Counted from the stretch's first letter, positions 47,031 to 56,863 are shown. The stretch: DNA of 64,000 nucleotides from Enterococcus sp. (GCF_022711995.1 NZ_JALAHI010000041.1:30062-94061), one strand, 5' to 3'. Notes: generated by a model from the letters alone, not told the origin. Program-made: numbers and translations.

Positions 47031-48005
47031 TTACCACTTCTCATATTCTGCTTGGTAGCGAGTATCAATCACTTTGGACAAAAAAACTTTCCCCAAAAAT
47101 AACCCACACACCCCAATTACCGTGAAAAGAAACAGCGGTATCCCTGTTATGCCAATTCCTTTGCCAATTTCCAACACAAAGGGATGGAGAAAGAAAAGCA
47201 CTTTGCTGGCTGCTCGCAGCACAGAAGACTGGGAAGAGGGCTTTTCCACTAAAAGACCAGCTACAAATAATGCCACAGGGACCATCAGCAAGAGAAAATT
47301 TTTGTCATCTCCCTGATTAACAAATATGATCCTTCCTTCGACAAGCAACAATAGCAAAGACACACCCAGCTTCCATTTTAAATGTTTCTGAAAAAAAGGT
47401 GTTTTCTGATAATCTGCTAAAAAGCTGCCGCATAGTAAAAAGAGAAACCCATAAAACAGACCATTGCGTGTCGTTTGAAAGATGCTCTGATAGTTCAAAT
47501 AGAGCTGTCGCAATGGCTCATTCAAATAACTAGAATAGGTCTCGGCTGACCCGATAAGATAAAGCAGACCAGCCAAAGCAAATTGAAGGAAATAGCCCCA
47601 CTTCCTTGTTTTATGGACCAGCCACATCCCGCTGATCAATGCCGGAAAATACCATAGATGATAACAAGTCCCAATGGTGACAAAAGCAAACCCAAGGGCA
47701 ACGGGATAAAGATAGAATGGCAAGTCTGTTTGTTGCAGAAACAGATAGCCGTAAGGCAAATAGAAAATGGACCATAGTAAATACGTTTTGAGTTGCCGCA
47801 TTCCCCATTCCTTTAGTCGATAGTTTTTTTTCTGAAAGAAATAGCCATTTAAAATCAAAAAAAACGGTACCGCCCACCGACAGAGGAGACTCTTTAAAAG
47901 AAAATGAACCAGATCATTTTCAGCAAGTCGCCCACAATGTACTAAAACAACCAACAGTGCAGCAAAACATTGCGCACAATCCAATAACGAGAATCTTCTT
48001 TTCAT
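47031..48005 (-). CDS. Acyltransferase 3 family membrane protein
   Basis: 324-residue polytopic protein with about ten membrane segments. The N-terminal LLDCAQCFAALLVVLVHCGRLAEN resembles the acyltransferase-3 motif with its conserved His, and AVPFFLILNGYFFQKKNYRLKEW and LWYFPALISGMWLVHK are typical of the family. Such enzymes O-acylate cell-wall or exported polysaccharides. Acceptor unknown. Divergent from the XRE regulator. Confidence 0.85.
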   Translation of the reverse strand: MKRRFSLLDCAQCFAALLVVLVHCGRLAENDLVHFLLKSLLCRWAVPFFLILNGYFFQKKNYRLKEWGMRQLKTYLLWSIFYLPYGYLFLQQTDLPFYLYPVALGFAFVTIGTCYHLWYFPALISGMWLVHKTRKWGYFLQFALAGLLYLIGSAETYSSYLNEPLRQLYLNYQSIFQTTRNGLFYGFLFLLCGSFLADYQKTPFFQKHLKWKLGVSLLLLLVEGRIIFVNQGDDKNFLLLMVPVALFVAGLLVEKPSSQSSVLRAASKVLFFLHPFVLEIGKGIGITGIPLFLFTVIGVCGLFLGKVFLSKVIDTRYQAEYEKW

Positions 48006-48159
48006 TCCTCTTCCCTCCGCTTCTTTTTTGACGATACTTGTTCCTTCTCATCAATCAAAGCGACAAAGGATTCCATGCCATGTTCTTTTCTGCAACAAAG
48101 GAAAACATTGCTCCATCAATATGTTACCCTTTGTTGCACCCCAGTATTTCCGGGAATTA

Positions 48160-48188
48160 TTGGGAGGATTCAGGATTTTTGCTATAAT
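48160..48188 (+). promoter_or_regulatory. Sigma-A promoter of the XRE regulator
   Basis: -35 TTGGGA (48160-48165), 17-nt spacer, perfect -10 TATAAT (48183-48188), about 25 nt before the ATG and its GGAGG ribosome site. The upstream part of the open frame in this region is therefore not coding. Confidence 0.75.
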
Positions 48189-48212
48189 GGGAAAGATGAA
48201 ACGGAGGAACCT

Positions 48213-49010
48213 ATGAATATCGGAAAAATTATCAAAGAAGAACGGTTAGCGAGAGGATTGACCCAAGAACAATTGGCCAATGAGTTTTTTGTCACCCGTC
48301 AGTTAATCTCCAAGTGGGAAAATGAAAAAAGTTACCCTGATTTAACTCAGGTGGTCAAGCTTAGTGATTATTTTGAATTGCCATTGGATTATTTGCTGAA
48401 AGAAGATCAAGCAATGGTGACGGAATTAAATCTTGATAGTCGAAAAAAGAGATGGGGGAAGTGGTTGATTGGTATATTGTCCGTTCTTTCTATCATTTTA
48501 TTAACGGTATTAGCGCTTGGTTTTTGGATTGATCCAGTCAACCTTACGAAAGAAGATATCACCATCACTGGAATTAAAAAGTACCGCTTGCCAGAAACAA
48601 CCATTACCAACAAAGCCACCGGTCAAACCATTCGATTACCGGAAGATGTAGAATATTTGATTTCTTTTACAACGAATAAACCGCTTATCCGCTTACCCAA
48701 AATAGCTGGCTACAAAAACTATAGCAATGAGAAACAGAGTCTATTGCTGGTGGAGGGGCATCACGAATTGGAGTGGGGTCCGCAAGAAAGTGCCATTATT
48801 GTTCGCAGTTCTCGGGAAGAGAATCTAACCGATCCGCAATTGAATTTTGGCAAAAACCTTTACTTGTATAACATGAAAAAAGCCGGTGCTGCTTATAAAA
48901 AAGATCCCTCAGCAGTGAACAGAGTCAGTATTCCTGCAGAAGGCGATTTGTTGTTTACCACTGAAGAGCTGGAGGCACTGCCCTTTGAAAAGGGCACACT
49001 TTCTTACTGA
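48213..49010 (+). CDS. XRE-family regulator with membrane anchor
   Basis: 265 residues: N-terminal Cro/CI helix-turn-helix (LARGLTQEQLANEFFVTRQLISKWENEKSYPDL) to about residue 65, one membrane segment (WLIGILSVLSIILLTVLALGFWI, about 85-107), then an extracytoplasmic domain of unknown type (about 110-265). The layout suggests a membrane-tethered regulator sensing an outside signal. The start with GGAGG and the promoter above is chosen over an ATG 46 codons upstream. Confidence 0.88.
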   Translation: MNIGKIIKEERLARGLTQEQLANEFFVTRQLISKWENEKSYPDLTQVVKLSDYFELPLDYLLKEDQAMVTELNLDSRKKRWGKWLIGILSVLSIILLTVLALGFWIDPVNLTKEDITITGIKKYRLPETTITNKATGQTIRLPEDVEYLISFTTNKPLIRLPKIAGYKNYSNEKQSLLLVEGHHELEWGPQESAIIVRSSREENLTDPQLNFGKNLYLYNMKKAGAAYKKDPSAVNRVSIPAEGDLLFTTEELEALPFEKGTLSY

Positions 49011-49145
49011 TTCTCACAAAGAACTTGAGAAACTGGCTTTCAGCCGTTGAAAGCTAGCGAGTTGTATTCCCCCCTTTAAAACTGGACTCATCCTTTAGGA
49101 AAGGCCATTTTCCTACATCAAAACTTTGCCATTAGCCTACAACAG

Positions 49146-49192
49146 AACGCTCCCAACCATCTTCTGTCTTTCAACAGATGGTTGGGAGCGTT
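49146..49192. terminator. Bidirectional terminator between the XRE gene and csc cluster
   Basis: Stem AACGCTCCCAACCATCT (49146-49162) with its exact complement (49176-49192) and a small loop, flanked by TTTCATTGTTT. It lies 30 nt after the end of the giant WxL gene on the minus strand and about 135 nt after the XRE stop on the plus strand. Confidence 0.8.
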
Positions 49193-49222
49193 TCATTGTT
49201 TCTTTTGTAGTCTTTTTCTTCA

Positions 49223-52200
49223 TTAATTGTCGGGAACAGAACTCAATTCCCAGATAATCGTGGTCGAATAGCTAGTAGCTTCAGGGGTAAAACCTTGCGG
49301 CACATGAAGGCCGATACTTTCTTTAGCCGTTTTTTCATCACCAAAGCGATAGACCCAGGTACCAGTTCCTGCTTGATCTTGTGCATTAAGGAGGACTTGT
49401 CTTACGCCGGGAACTAAGTCACTTTGAGAGGATTGCAGGCTTGGCGAAGTCCCGCCTTGTGCGGTGACTAATTGCTGGTTTTTCAAACGTAGCTGTGCCC
49501 CGATCAGTTCTTGATTATTTTCCCCTTTAAATTGTTCTTTTTGAGTGACGGCCAATTGCCAGCCACTTCGCTCATCGTCTGAACGGCGGTCACTGATTTG
49601 AACATAATTGGGTCTTTCCCTTTCATCTACAAGGCCATCCTCATTTAATAATCGTTGTGGATTGGCATAATAGGTTTTCTCCATGACGGAAATTCCCTGT
49701 GACCCAAAGTCAAATTGTGAAACAAAGTCAATACTTAGTAACCCTTGATCTTCTGGAATTTCCGGTTTGTTTTCTGGATCAACCTCTACTTCCGGATTCA
49801 ATGGATCGACTGGCGAAACCGGGGATAAATCTGCTACTGTCAATACCGTTGCTGCTTCAAAAGTTGTATCATGATAAGACAACGGTTCTGCAGGATTGAT
49901 ATTCCCTTGTTCATTGTTCGTTTCCGGTGGGTTCATTACCCCAGCAGCCGCTGCCGAGCCTTCATTGTCTCTTAGAAAGACTTGAATCTCATCGCCTTCT
50001 TCCAATGTGAGGGCGCTTATATCCAAAACAAAGTTGCCATTCGAATCCACCTCGACATTTTCTGTATCGAGCCACGTACCATTATGGGTTGCTGTGACTT
50101 TGACGTCTTTATTTTCAGAATGTCCCTGAATGGAAGTCTGATATTGATTGATGGTAGCAGATGAAAATTCCGCCGGTTTCGGTGGAACGATTGGAAAGAC
50201 CTCAACGGGATCCGTCAAAATCAGATTTTCAAAACCGCTGGTCAATTCACCACTGCTTAATTTCACTTCACTGATGCGCAAGATCTCGCCTGCTTTTAAC
50301 GGTTCTTCCAATTGGATTTCAAAAAGTCCGCTACGCGGTTCTTCCCCATAAATACTGATGCCGGGGGCTTCTTCGGAGTGCCCCACTGTCTTTGCTTGAT
50401 ATTCTTGTTTCACGCCATTTTCAGAGATCACTTCAACGGTCACTGTGGCTTCATCTGTCCACGCAGAGCGTTTTTCATTGAGCCCTACTGGCACACTCAC
50501 ATGGCCATAGACTTTTTGATCTGCATTGGTGGGCACTCGCAGCTCATCAGCGATCGCCCAGCGGCCGTTGTTGCTGCTCATTCGGCTATAGAGAGTCATT
50601 CCAGAGTTACCGAATGTCGCTGTATTCAGCTGCTCAGGATCACTGGTTTCCCGCAGAGTATTGAAATTCGAGCCGCCAAAGGTATAATCTAATTTACGAA
50701 AATTAAGATCAGGATCTGCATCTAGATCGGAGCCATGTCGCCAAACAGCGAGATCACTATTGGTTGCTCTCAAGATTGAACCGTTTGATACGTTAAAGAT
50801 GTTTCCGCCACCCGGTCGATTGTTTCTAAAGTCCATAAACAGCGGATTATCAAAAGTAATTTGAACTACCTGTGTATTAAACACCCCACCACTTGAAGAC
50901 GAGGTTCGTCCACTTACAGAAAAATAACCGCCATCTATGACATTAATTGCTCCTGTGGTTTCCATATCAAGTCCCGGGCCACTATCGGCATTTAACGTTA
51001 CTTGTGACCCCGGATCTTGAATCGTGAACGTATTATTTGAACCAACTGTATAATGGATGGCTTGATTTCCTAAAGCTGTCCCGCCATTGTTCGCTGAACC
51101 ATTTCCAGGATTATCGATTTTAATGATCCCTTTATTTCTAACGGTAATACTGTTATTCGAACCATGCATTCTGACTCCTGGCGCTCTACCTCCATCTTTG
51201 GTAATATTCATCTCGGCATTATCAATTAAGAAGCTGTAAGATCCCGCTTGGATAAATCGCAAAGTAGCAGCGGCAGCTTCATAAGCGGAAGAGGCATTCC
51301 CGTTCTTCAGATTGACCTTGGCATTCTCCTTGACTACAAATTGCCCGCCCATACTTCTTAGTCCGACAGCTGGTGAATTATCACCAGCTAAAACGTTAAG
51401 CTCTGCACCGTCTTGGACCAAAACCCTTGCATTAGAACTAGAATTATTGGATCTATTCCCCATAAAAATTGAAGCAGCATGTTGGCTACTGGAATTTGCG
51501 TTGCTGGATACATCTACTTTGGTATTTTCTCCTGAAATGTCGAGCGTCGGTTCAGTTCCTAATAAAATGATACTGTCGTTAACACCTGTCTGACTAGATA
51601 CCCTTGATCCATCTTTAATGGCAAGCAAGCTATTACTACCTGAAAAACTGATTCCTTGACCAGAGACAGCATTGATATCTAGCTCACTGTTTTCTATCTG
51701 AAAATTACCCGTATTTCCATTCATAAAAAATGCCCGTCTGGCACCAGACTGAATCCTTACAGAAACTTGCGAACGATCCAGTATTCTCAATACCGGATTA
51801 CTTCCTCTCAAATGCACCGCATTGTTTGCTGTATCTGATGCCCCTCCAGTTCCGCTGGTGGTGGTGACAGATAGTTTAGAACCACCCGTAACTAAAAGCT
51901 CAGGCCGTGCATTATTATTTCCAACTGCAATATTTTGTAAGGTTCCCGTCCCAGCACCGCTCAATGAGAATTCACTCTGATTACTCAAAGAAAGGAACGC
52001 ATCTTCTCCTTGAAGAATCATCCCTTGAGCAGCACCTGTGTCTTCCATGTTTAGCTGACTGTCATCTAGAAGAACTTGCGGGGCGGTACCTTGTAAATAT
52101 ATTCCTCGTCCAGTTGCAGCATTCATTGATAACTGGCTTTTGCTTAGCGTTATTTTAGGATTTGATCCAGTCAAATTCATTCGCTGCCCTGAAGTGGATC

Positions 52201-54403
52201 GAATAGTCGTTTTTGCCTCCTCAGCCAAGAATATTGGATTGTTTCCATTGAGATTCACCCCTTGACCAGAGATTGTGCTTATATCCAATTGGCTATCCTT
52301 AATGGTCAATTCACCACCGGCGCCATTTAAGTAGAGTCCTCTTCGTGCATTCGAAGTCACTGAAACTGTGAGTTGGGATTCATTTGTAATCGATGCTTTT
52401 GGTTCAGCACCTCTTAAATGAATGGCATTATTGGCTGTATCTGATGCCCCTCCAGTTCCACTGGTGGTTGTGACAGATAATTTAGACCCATTAGTAACTA
52501 AAAGCTGTGGCCGTGCATTATTATTCCCGATCTGAATATTCTCTGTTGTGCCGGTTCCAGCACCGGATAAAGCAAGTTCACTATGATTTCTCAAAGCAAG
52601 GAATGCGTCTGTGCCTTGTAAGATTATTCCTTGAGAAGCCCCTGTATCTCCTACAACTAATTGACTATCATCTAAATCAATTTGTGGCGTCGCTCCTTGC
52701 AAAAAGAGCCCGCGACCTGTTGTGGCATTCAACTTTAACTGAGTATTTGAGAGATTCAATTGAGGGGTCTCTCCAACTAAGTTTACTCGTTGCCCCGTTG
52801 TTGAAGTAAGCTCAATCGTACTGTTTTTTGCCGAAAAAATTGGCTGATTTCCACTCAGATTAACCGTCGCTTGTGTTGCTGAAGTAACAACTAATTCCGA
52901 ATCCTTCACACTTACTTGAGCATCAGCCCCTACTAAATGCAAGCCTCTTTTCGCCAAGGTACTGGTTAGACGCAAAAGACTTTTTTCATTTAGAGAAATT
53001 TTAGGGGCGACCCCTGTCAGTGCAACCGTATTATTGGTGGTATTTGTAGGAGTAGCTGTTGTTCCTACTGTACTTATGGTTAGTTGCGCTTCCGATTGCA
53101 GCGCGATTTCTGGATTTTCTCCTCTAAAATCAATCGTATTCGCCGTACCCCCTGCTGTTGTAATGAGAAGTGATGCGTCGTTTTCTACCGTTAGTTTAGG
53201 GGCTGTTACCGTAGCTGCAGAAAAGAAAATTGTCGCATTTCCTCGATTAATTGTTACCTGTGCTTGATTTAGAGCAACGATTTCTTTCGCTTCAATAAAA
53301 GTGGTGGTAGAATTCGTCCGTGTAAAATCCGTATTGCCCCCTGTAAAAACAACCTTCCCCTCTGGAAGCGAAGCAAGCCGCATGGTATTGGCATTGACTT
53401 CTGCAATATCTTCCAATTCAAAGGTCCAGTTTTGACTTTCCTCTGGTGAGCTGTTGACTAATGGTGTTGTTCCTACTTTTGTAATAGTTGCGTCTTCGAT
53501 GCGGAAAGTCGCTGCTTCACTTCTATTTGCCAATTGGAAGTAAAAGCCATTATTTCCAAAAGTGAGTGTATGCCCATTGCCTTGGATAAGTAACGGTCGC
53601 TCTACAGTCATGATATTGGCGCTGGATTCAGTCAAATTGGCTTGCACAGAAATGATGGAAACATCGGGATTTGTAACGGCTGCTCGAAATTCTGCCATCG
53701 TTGAAACTTCGGCAGTCTCCCCAGAGAATGACGCTCTTTCCTCTGTTTTCGATTTGCTAGCAGGCTGCTCATTGTCTGAGTGAGTATTTGGCTTTTCCTC
53801 CACAGGTTCATTTTGCTTTTCAGCTTCTGCTACCGACTCGTCCTCATTTTCTGCTGCTGGTGCCTTCTCTTGGCTGGCCGTAGATTCGTCAGATGATTCG
53901 GTCACCTCGGTAGGTATTTCTTTCATAATTTCTTTGTCTTGAATCTCAATGGTATATGTGACCGTTGCTACAGTTACTTGATAGCTGCCTGCCAAGTCAA
54001 ATGCTACAGGAAGGGTAAACGTATTTTGAGGACGTTCAGCTTTGACGAGCCATTGGGTCTGTGTTTCTTGCACCACGATAATCCCTGCTGGCAGTTGCTC
54101 TTTGACCAGTTTGGCTTCTTTAGGCATAGTCACTCTTGCTTCTGAAACTTCTTGGTCCGAAAAGAAAAGGACTCTGATTGCTTCGCCAACATTTCCTTGC
54201 ATTTGAGAATGAGTAAAGAAAAAACGCGGGGTTGAATCTTTTTCCTCATTTAGATAGTTTTTCATTGAAGGCAATGGTGCTTGTTCTTGATCTTCTGGAT
54301 TCACGATCGTTTCGGCATAAACCATCCCTATAGGCAGAAGTATCTGCATCGCCATTAACGTCATGCTTAAAACAAGCATCATTTTTCTCAATGTCATAGT
54401 CAT
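49223..54403 (-). CDS. cscC: Giant WxL surface protein with beta-solenoid repeats (CscC type)
   Basis: About 1726 residues. Signal peptide (TLRKMMLVLSMTLMAMQI, cleaved after VYA), an acidic Ser/Glu-rich linker (about 150-225), then a very long beta-helix-like region of Ser/Thr/Asn-rich strands (about 230-1290), Ig-like segments (about 1300-1480), and a C-terminal WxL domain with SGWQLAV and the final IIWELSSVPDN. Within the solenoid two units of 202 residues are nearly repeated. The WxL domain binds peptidoglycan non-covalently. The in-frame TTG three codons earlier is too close to AGGAAGG, so the ATG is used. Last gene of the csc cluster. Confidence 0.9.
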   Translation of the reverse strand: MTMTLRKMMLVLSMTLMAMQILLPIGMVYAETIVNPEDQEQAPLPSMKNYLNEEKDSTPRFFFTHSQMQGNVGEAIRVLFFSDQEVSEARVTMPKEAKLVKEQLPAGIIVVQETQTQWLVKAERPQNTFTLPVAFDLAGSYQVTVATVTYTIEIQDKEIMKEIPTEVTESSDESTASQEKAPAAENEDESVAEAEKQNEPVEEKPNTHSDNEQPASKSKTEERASFSGETAEVSTMAEFRAAVTNPDVSIISVQANLTESSANIMTVERPLLIQGNGHTLTFGNNGFYFQLANRSEAATFRIEDATITKVGTTPLVNSSPEESQNWTFELEDIAEVNANTMRLASLPEGKVVFTGGNTDFTRTNSTTTFIEAKEIVALNQAQVTINRGNATIFFSAATVTAPKLTVENDASLLITTAGGTANTIDFRGENPEIALQSEAQLTISTVGTTATPTNTTNNTVALTGVAPKISLNEKSLLRLTSTLAKRGLHLVGADAQVSVKDSELVVTSATQATVNLSGNQPIFSAKNSTIELTSTTGQRVNLVGETPQLNLSNTQLKLNATTGRGLFLQGATPQIDLDDSQLVVGDTGASQGIILQGTDAFLALRNHSELALSGAGTGTTENIQIGNNNARPQLLVTNGSKLSVTTTSGTGGASDTANNAIHLRGAEPKASITNESQLTVSVTSNARRGLYLNGAGGELTIKDSQLDISTISGQGVNLNGNNPIFLAEEAKTTIRSTSGQRMNLTGSNPKITLSKSQLSMNAATGRGIYLQGTAPQVLLDDSQLNMEDTGAAQGMILQGEDAFLSLSNQSEFSLSGAGTGTLQNIAVGNNNARPELLVTGGSKLSVTTTSGTGGASDTANNAVHLRGSNPVLRILDRSQVSVRIQSGARRAFFMNGNTGNFQIENSELDINAVSGQGISFSGSNSLLAIKDGSRVSSQTGVNDSIILLGTEPTLDISGENTKVDVSSNANSSSQHAASIFMGNRSNNSSSNARVLVQDGAELNVLAGDNSPAVGLRSMGGQFVVKENAKVNLKNGNASSAYEAAAATLRFIQAGSYSFLIDNAEMNITKDGGRAPGVRMHGSNNSITVRNKGIIKIDNPGNGSANNGGTALGNQAIHYTVGSNNTFTIQDPGSQVTLNADSGPGLDMETTGAINVIDGGYFSVSGRTSSSSGGVFNTQVVQITFDNPLFMDFRNNRPGGGNIFNVSNGSILRATNSDLAVWRHGSDLDADPDLNFRKLDYTFGGSNFNTLRETSDPEQLNTATFGNSGMTLYSRMSSNNGRWAIADELRVPTNADQKVYGHVSVPVGLNEKRSAWTDEATVTVEVISENGVKQEYQAKTVGHSEEAPGISIYGEEPRSGLFEIQLEEPLKAGEILRISEVKLSSGELTSGFENLILTDPVEVFPIVPPKPAEFSSATINQYQTSIQGHSENKDVKVTATHNGTWLDTENVEVDSNGNFVLDISALTLEEGDEIQVFLRDNEGSAAAAGVMNPPETNNEQGNINPAEPLSYHDTTFEAATVLTVADLSPVSPVDPLNPEVEVDPENKPEIPEDQGLLSIDFVSQFDFGSQGISVMEKTYYANPQRLLNEDGLVDERERPNYVQISDRRSDDERSGWQLAVTQKEQFKGENNQELIGAQLRLKNQQLVTAQGGTSPSLQSSQSDLVPGVRQVLLNAQDQAGTGTWVYRFGDEKTAKESIGLHVPQGFTPEATSYSTTIIWELSSVPDN
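51820..53030 (-). repeat. Two tandem ~606-bp coding repeats in cscC
   Basis: Units of about 606 bp (202 residues) follow each other; matching landmarks CCCCTCCAGTTCC are at 51841 and 52447. Shared protein motifs per unit include TTGRGLFLQG or ATGRGIYLQG, DSQL, SGAGTGT, GNNNARP, SKLSVTTTSGTGGASDTANN and HLRG. A third, degenerate unit follows on the C-terminal side (residues about 863-950). Confidence 0.85.
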
Positions 54404-54431
54404 AGAATTCAATCCTTCCTATTGCTCTTGC

Positions 54432-55454
54432 TTAGGTTTGCCGCTTCTGAATCATGCGATAAAGAACAATGCCTAACAGAAATGCGAGCAGAACGATCCC
54501 ACTAATCAGCCACCAGTTTGTCTCTGGTGCAATGGTGACATCGCGGTGATTCAATGCACGAGCTTCATCTGCTTCAATCTTGAATGTTCGCTTCCACTCC
54601 CATTCATCTTCTCCAGAGGTCGCTTTTAATGTTAAAAGATACTCGCCACTTTGAAAGCGATCGCCATTCAATGAAATGGGAAAGTTGAAATTAGAGTTTG
54701 GCGCCATCTGCATCATTTCTTCACTGGCTTGATAGAGAATGTCCTCCTCACCTACCCGCTGAACCGTTGCTTCAACCGCTAATCGATTAACAAATGTCGG
54801 GGTATAGTTCTGAATCCTAGCACTGATCACATTGCGGTAATTCAACTGATCCGCAAACACATCTAATAAATCAAGGTCAGGTTGTACCGAATCCCTTGAA
54901 TTCGTGACTACAACGCCAACGATATAGGCAAATTCATTCTTGATGGCAACCCCTTCGTCAGTGCTGGTTGTTTCTTGTTCTTCTTTGACTTCACTGATTC
55001 GCAGACCCCCGGCTAGAAACCCTTCAAATGATTCTTTCGGCATATGTAAAGGAACACTGATTGTTTTGGTCTCATTTCCTGCAAGTTCAATGACATCTGA
55101 AGCGTCGATTAATTGATCTAGTGAATAAGAAAGACTGCTATCTGGTTCTAGCGCATCTTTTCCATATTCAACGACCCCATGAACATTGGTATATGCCGTA
55201 TGCGCTGTGATCTGTATTTGAATCGGTTTGCTACTGGTATTTTGAACTTTCAGTGCCAATTTTTCGGTTTTTCCAGCAGCTAGATTCAAATCAAAATAAC
55301 TATTTGATCCAGCAACTTGACTCTCAGGAAATTCAGGAGTGACATGAAAATTTAATGCAGTCTCCTCCCCATGAGTCACTATTGGGAAAAAAACCAACAG
55401 TAGCAGACAGAAAGAGCAGACTTGCCGCAAAATACCTAAAGCTGTTTTTTTCAA
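54432..55454 (-). CDS. cscA: DUF916/DUF3324 cell-surface protein (CscA, WxL-interacting)
   Basis: 340 residues: signal peptide, DUF916 peptidoglycan-binding domain (FHVTPEFPESQVAGSNSYFDLNLAAGKTEKLALKVQN; ELAGNETKTISVPLHMPKESFEGFLAGGLRI), DUF3324 host-binding-type domain from about 180 (VISARIQNYTPTFVNRLAVEATV; NFNFPISLNGDRFQSGEYLLTLKA), then a C-terminal membrane helix (WWLISGIVLLAFLLGIVLYRM) and a positive tail. It anchors the WxL proteins in a surface complex. Second-last gene of the cluster. Confidence 0.93.
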   Translation of the reverse strand: MKKTALGILRQVCSFCLLLLVFFPIVTHGEETALNFHVTPEFPESQVAGSNSYFDLNLAAGKTEKLALKVQNTSSKPIQIQITAHTAYTNVHGVVEYGKDALEPDSSLSYSLDQLIDASDVIELAGNETKTISVPLHMPKESFEGFLAGGLRISEVKEEQETTSTDEGVAIKNEFAYIVGVVVTNSRDSVQPDLDLLDVFADQLNYRNVISARIQNYTPTFVNRLAVEATVQRVGEEDILYQASEEMMQMAPNSNFNFPISLNGDRFQSGEYLLTLKATSGEDEWEWKRTFKIEADEARALNHRDVTIAPETNWWLISGIVLLAFLLGIVLYRMIQKRQT

Positions 55455-55537
55455 ATAAAATCTCCTTTCTTAGAAAAACAGCGTCACAATTTCCTGCGAC
55501 GCTGTCAGTTGTATCTCATCCATTTCATTTAGCGGAC

Positions 55538-56329
55538 TTAGGCATCTTCTCCAGGTGTTGAGGTTAATTCCCATGTCAATGTTGACGTGTACGTTGTCGC
55601 ATCTTTAGCTGTTGCTCCAGGAATGAATAATTGGATTGCCTTGTTCTCCACCACATCCGTTTCCGGATCAAACCCTTCTGCTGTCAATTGTGCATTTAAG
55701 TCTGCTTGGTCTCCCCAAACAACAGAAGAAGCACCAGCACCTTGACCTTCAGCTGCTGTCATCACAGAACGCGCGGCACCATTAGGCAACAGTTTCAGAC
55801 CAGCAGCGTGATTCGTCGGCGCGTTGTTGGGATTATTCCCCTCATATCGTATGAAGGAATCGACAAGAGAAATTTCCGCACCCGTTAGAATGTTATTTTG
55901 GGTATTCGACTTAAAGTCACTTAAACTTACTTGCAAGTCCCAGCCTGCATTCGTTCCCCGAACGTCTTGGACTTGAGCAAAGCTGACATATGGCGTTTGA
56001 CCTGACCCATCGGCTAAGTTAGCCATCTCAGCAACCATATTGTAGGTCCGGTCTTGGTTAGAGATGACCTGCGAACCAAAGTTCATTGTTGGCGCTTGTA
56101 GAATGGATAGTGGACCAGTGACTGGCTCAACGATTGGCGGGATAATAACCTCTGGTTCTGTAATTGGCGGGATAATTACTAACTCGCCTTCTTCATCCGC
56201 TTCAAACTTGATTTGTCCTTCGGTTGTTACTTCTTTCACTTCATCGGCAAAAACAACAGCTGCTCCTCCTGCGAATAGAGTGGTTGATAATGCAGTGATC
56301 GTTGCTAAACGAATAAATTTCATCTTCAT
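55538..56329 (-). CDS. cscB: WxL-domain surface protein (CscB type)
   Basis: About 263 residues: signal peptide MKMKFIRLATITALSTTLFA with cleavage after FADE region, a short Pro/Ile/Val linker containing two near-identical VIIPPI repeats, then the WxL domain with MNFGSQVIS, NAGWDLQVSL (first GWxL) and the final LTWELTSTPGEDA (second WxL). Two Met starts two codons apart are possible. The frame extends upstream into cscD but that part lacks a start with ribosome site. Exported and bound to the cell wall. Confidence 0.93.
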   Translation of the reverse strand: MKMKFIRLATITALSTTLFAGGAAVVFADEVKEVTTEGQIKFEADEEGELVIIPPITEPEVIIPPIVEPVTGPLSILQAPTMNFGSQVISNQDRTYNMVAEMANLADGSGQTPYVSFAQVQDVRGTNAGWDLQVSLSDFKSNTQNNILTGAEISLVDSFIRYEGNNPNNAPTNHAAGLKLLPNGAARSVMTAAEGQGAGASSVVWGDQADLNAQLTAEGFDPETDVVENKAIQLFIPGATAKDATTYTSTLTWELTSTPGEDA

Positions 56330-56342
56330 AATTCCTACTTTC

Positions 56343-56654
56343 TTAATGATTTGTCTGTTTCTGCTTTCGCTTCCAAATAGTACCGACAACACTGACCAAG
56401 AATAATCCGAGCCAAATAAGCCATGAATCATCCCGTTCATTTGTTTGCGGCAATGTCAGATCTGGACGTATAGATGGCTTCACAATACTCTCAGGCGGTG
56501 TTGGGTCTGGTGTTCCTTTTGGTTTATAGGTCCCTGTGAATCCGATGGTACCTGTTGTTTCAACTTGCTGGACTTCTGCAGCTGTCGCCATCCCACAGTA
56601 AAAAAACACAATGATTCCAGCAATAACCAACAACCCAGTTCTGTTATTCTTCAT
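56343..56654 (-). CDS. cscD: Small LPXTG-anchored protein (CscD type)
   Basis: 103 residues: signal peptide (LLVIAGIIVFFYCGMATAAE), short TGTIGFTGTYKPKG segment as in other CscD proteins, Pro-rich linker, sortase motif LPQTNE, membrane helix (WLIWLGLFLVSVVGTIW) and KRKQK tail. Sortase A-type attachment to peptidoglycan expected. Strong GGGGGAGGG ribosome site. First gene of the csc cluster. Confidence 0.93.
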   Translation of the reverse strand: MKNNRTGLLVIAGIIVFFYCGMATAAEVQQVETTGTIGFTGTYKPKGTPDPTPPESIVKPSIRPDLTLPQTNERDDSWLIWLGLFLVSVVGTIWKRKQKQTNH

Positions 56655-56710
56655 ATCCCTCCCCCTTGGATTGAATCAAAATTCTTCGTTTTTGGGGAAA
56701 CGACAAAAAA

Positions 56711-56733
56711 GACATTCGATTCAATCGAATGTC
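56711..56733 (-). terminator. Leader hairpin with T tract upstream of cscD (possible attenuator)
   Basis: 23-bp palindrome GACATTCGATT-C-AATCGAATGTC with an 11-bp stem; on the minus strand it is followed directly by TTTTTT, which makes it terminator-like, yet it lies between the putative csc promoter and cscD. Minus-strand GATTGAATC in the hairpin can instead pair with GATTCAATC just before the cscD ribosome site. Confidence 0.6.
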
Positions 56734-56863
56734 TGAGGATAGTTGTTAATTCAACGGTTTCAATGAACAGCTTATCAAGCAAAAAGTTGTCTTAAAAACG
56801 AAGATTTTTGAAACAAAAAAGCTCTGTAAAAATCACACTTTTCGTGTTTCTTTTACTGGGATA

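Noticed and set aside
48075..48212. N-terminal extension of the XRE regulator
   Set aside because: Contains the TATAAT promoter and the GGAGG site of the proper start, so it is not translated.
51820..53030. CRISPR-like repeats
   Set aside because: Repeats are long, in frame and inside the giant surface-protein gene; no short direct repeats with unique spacers.
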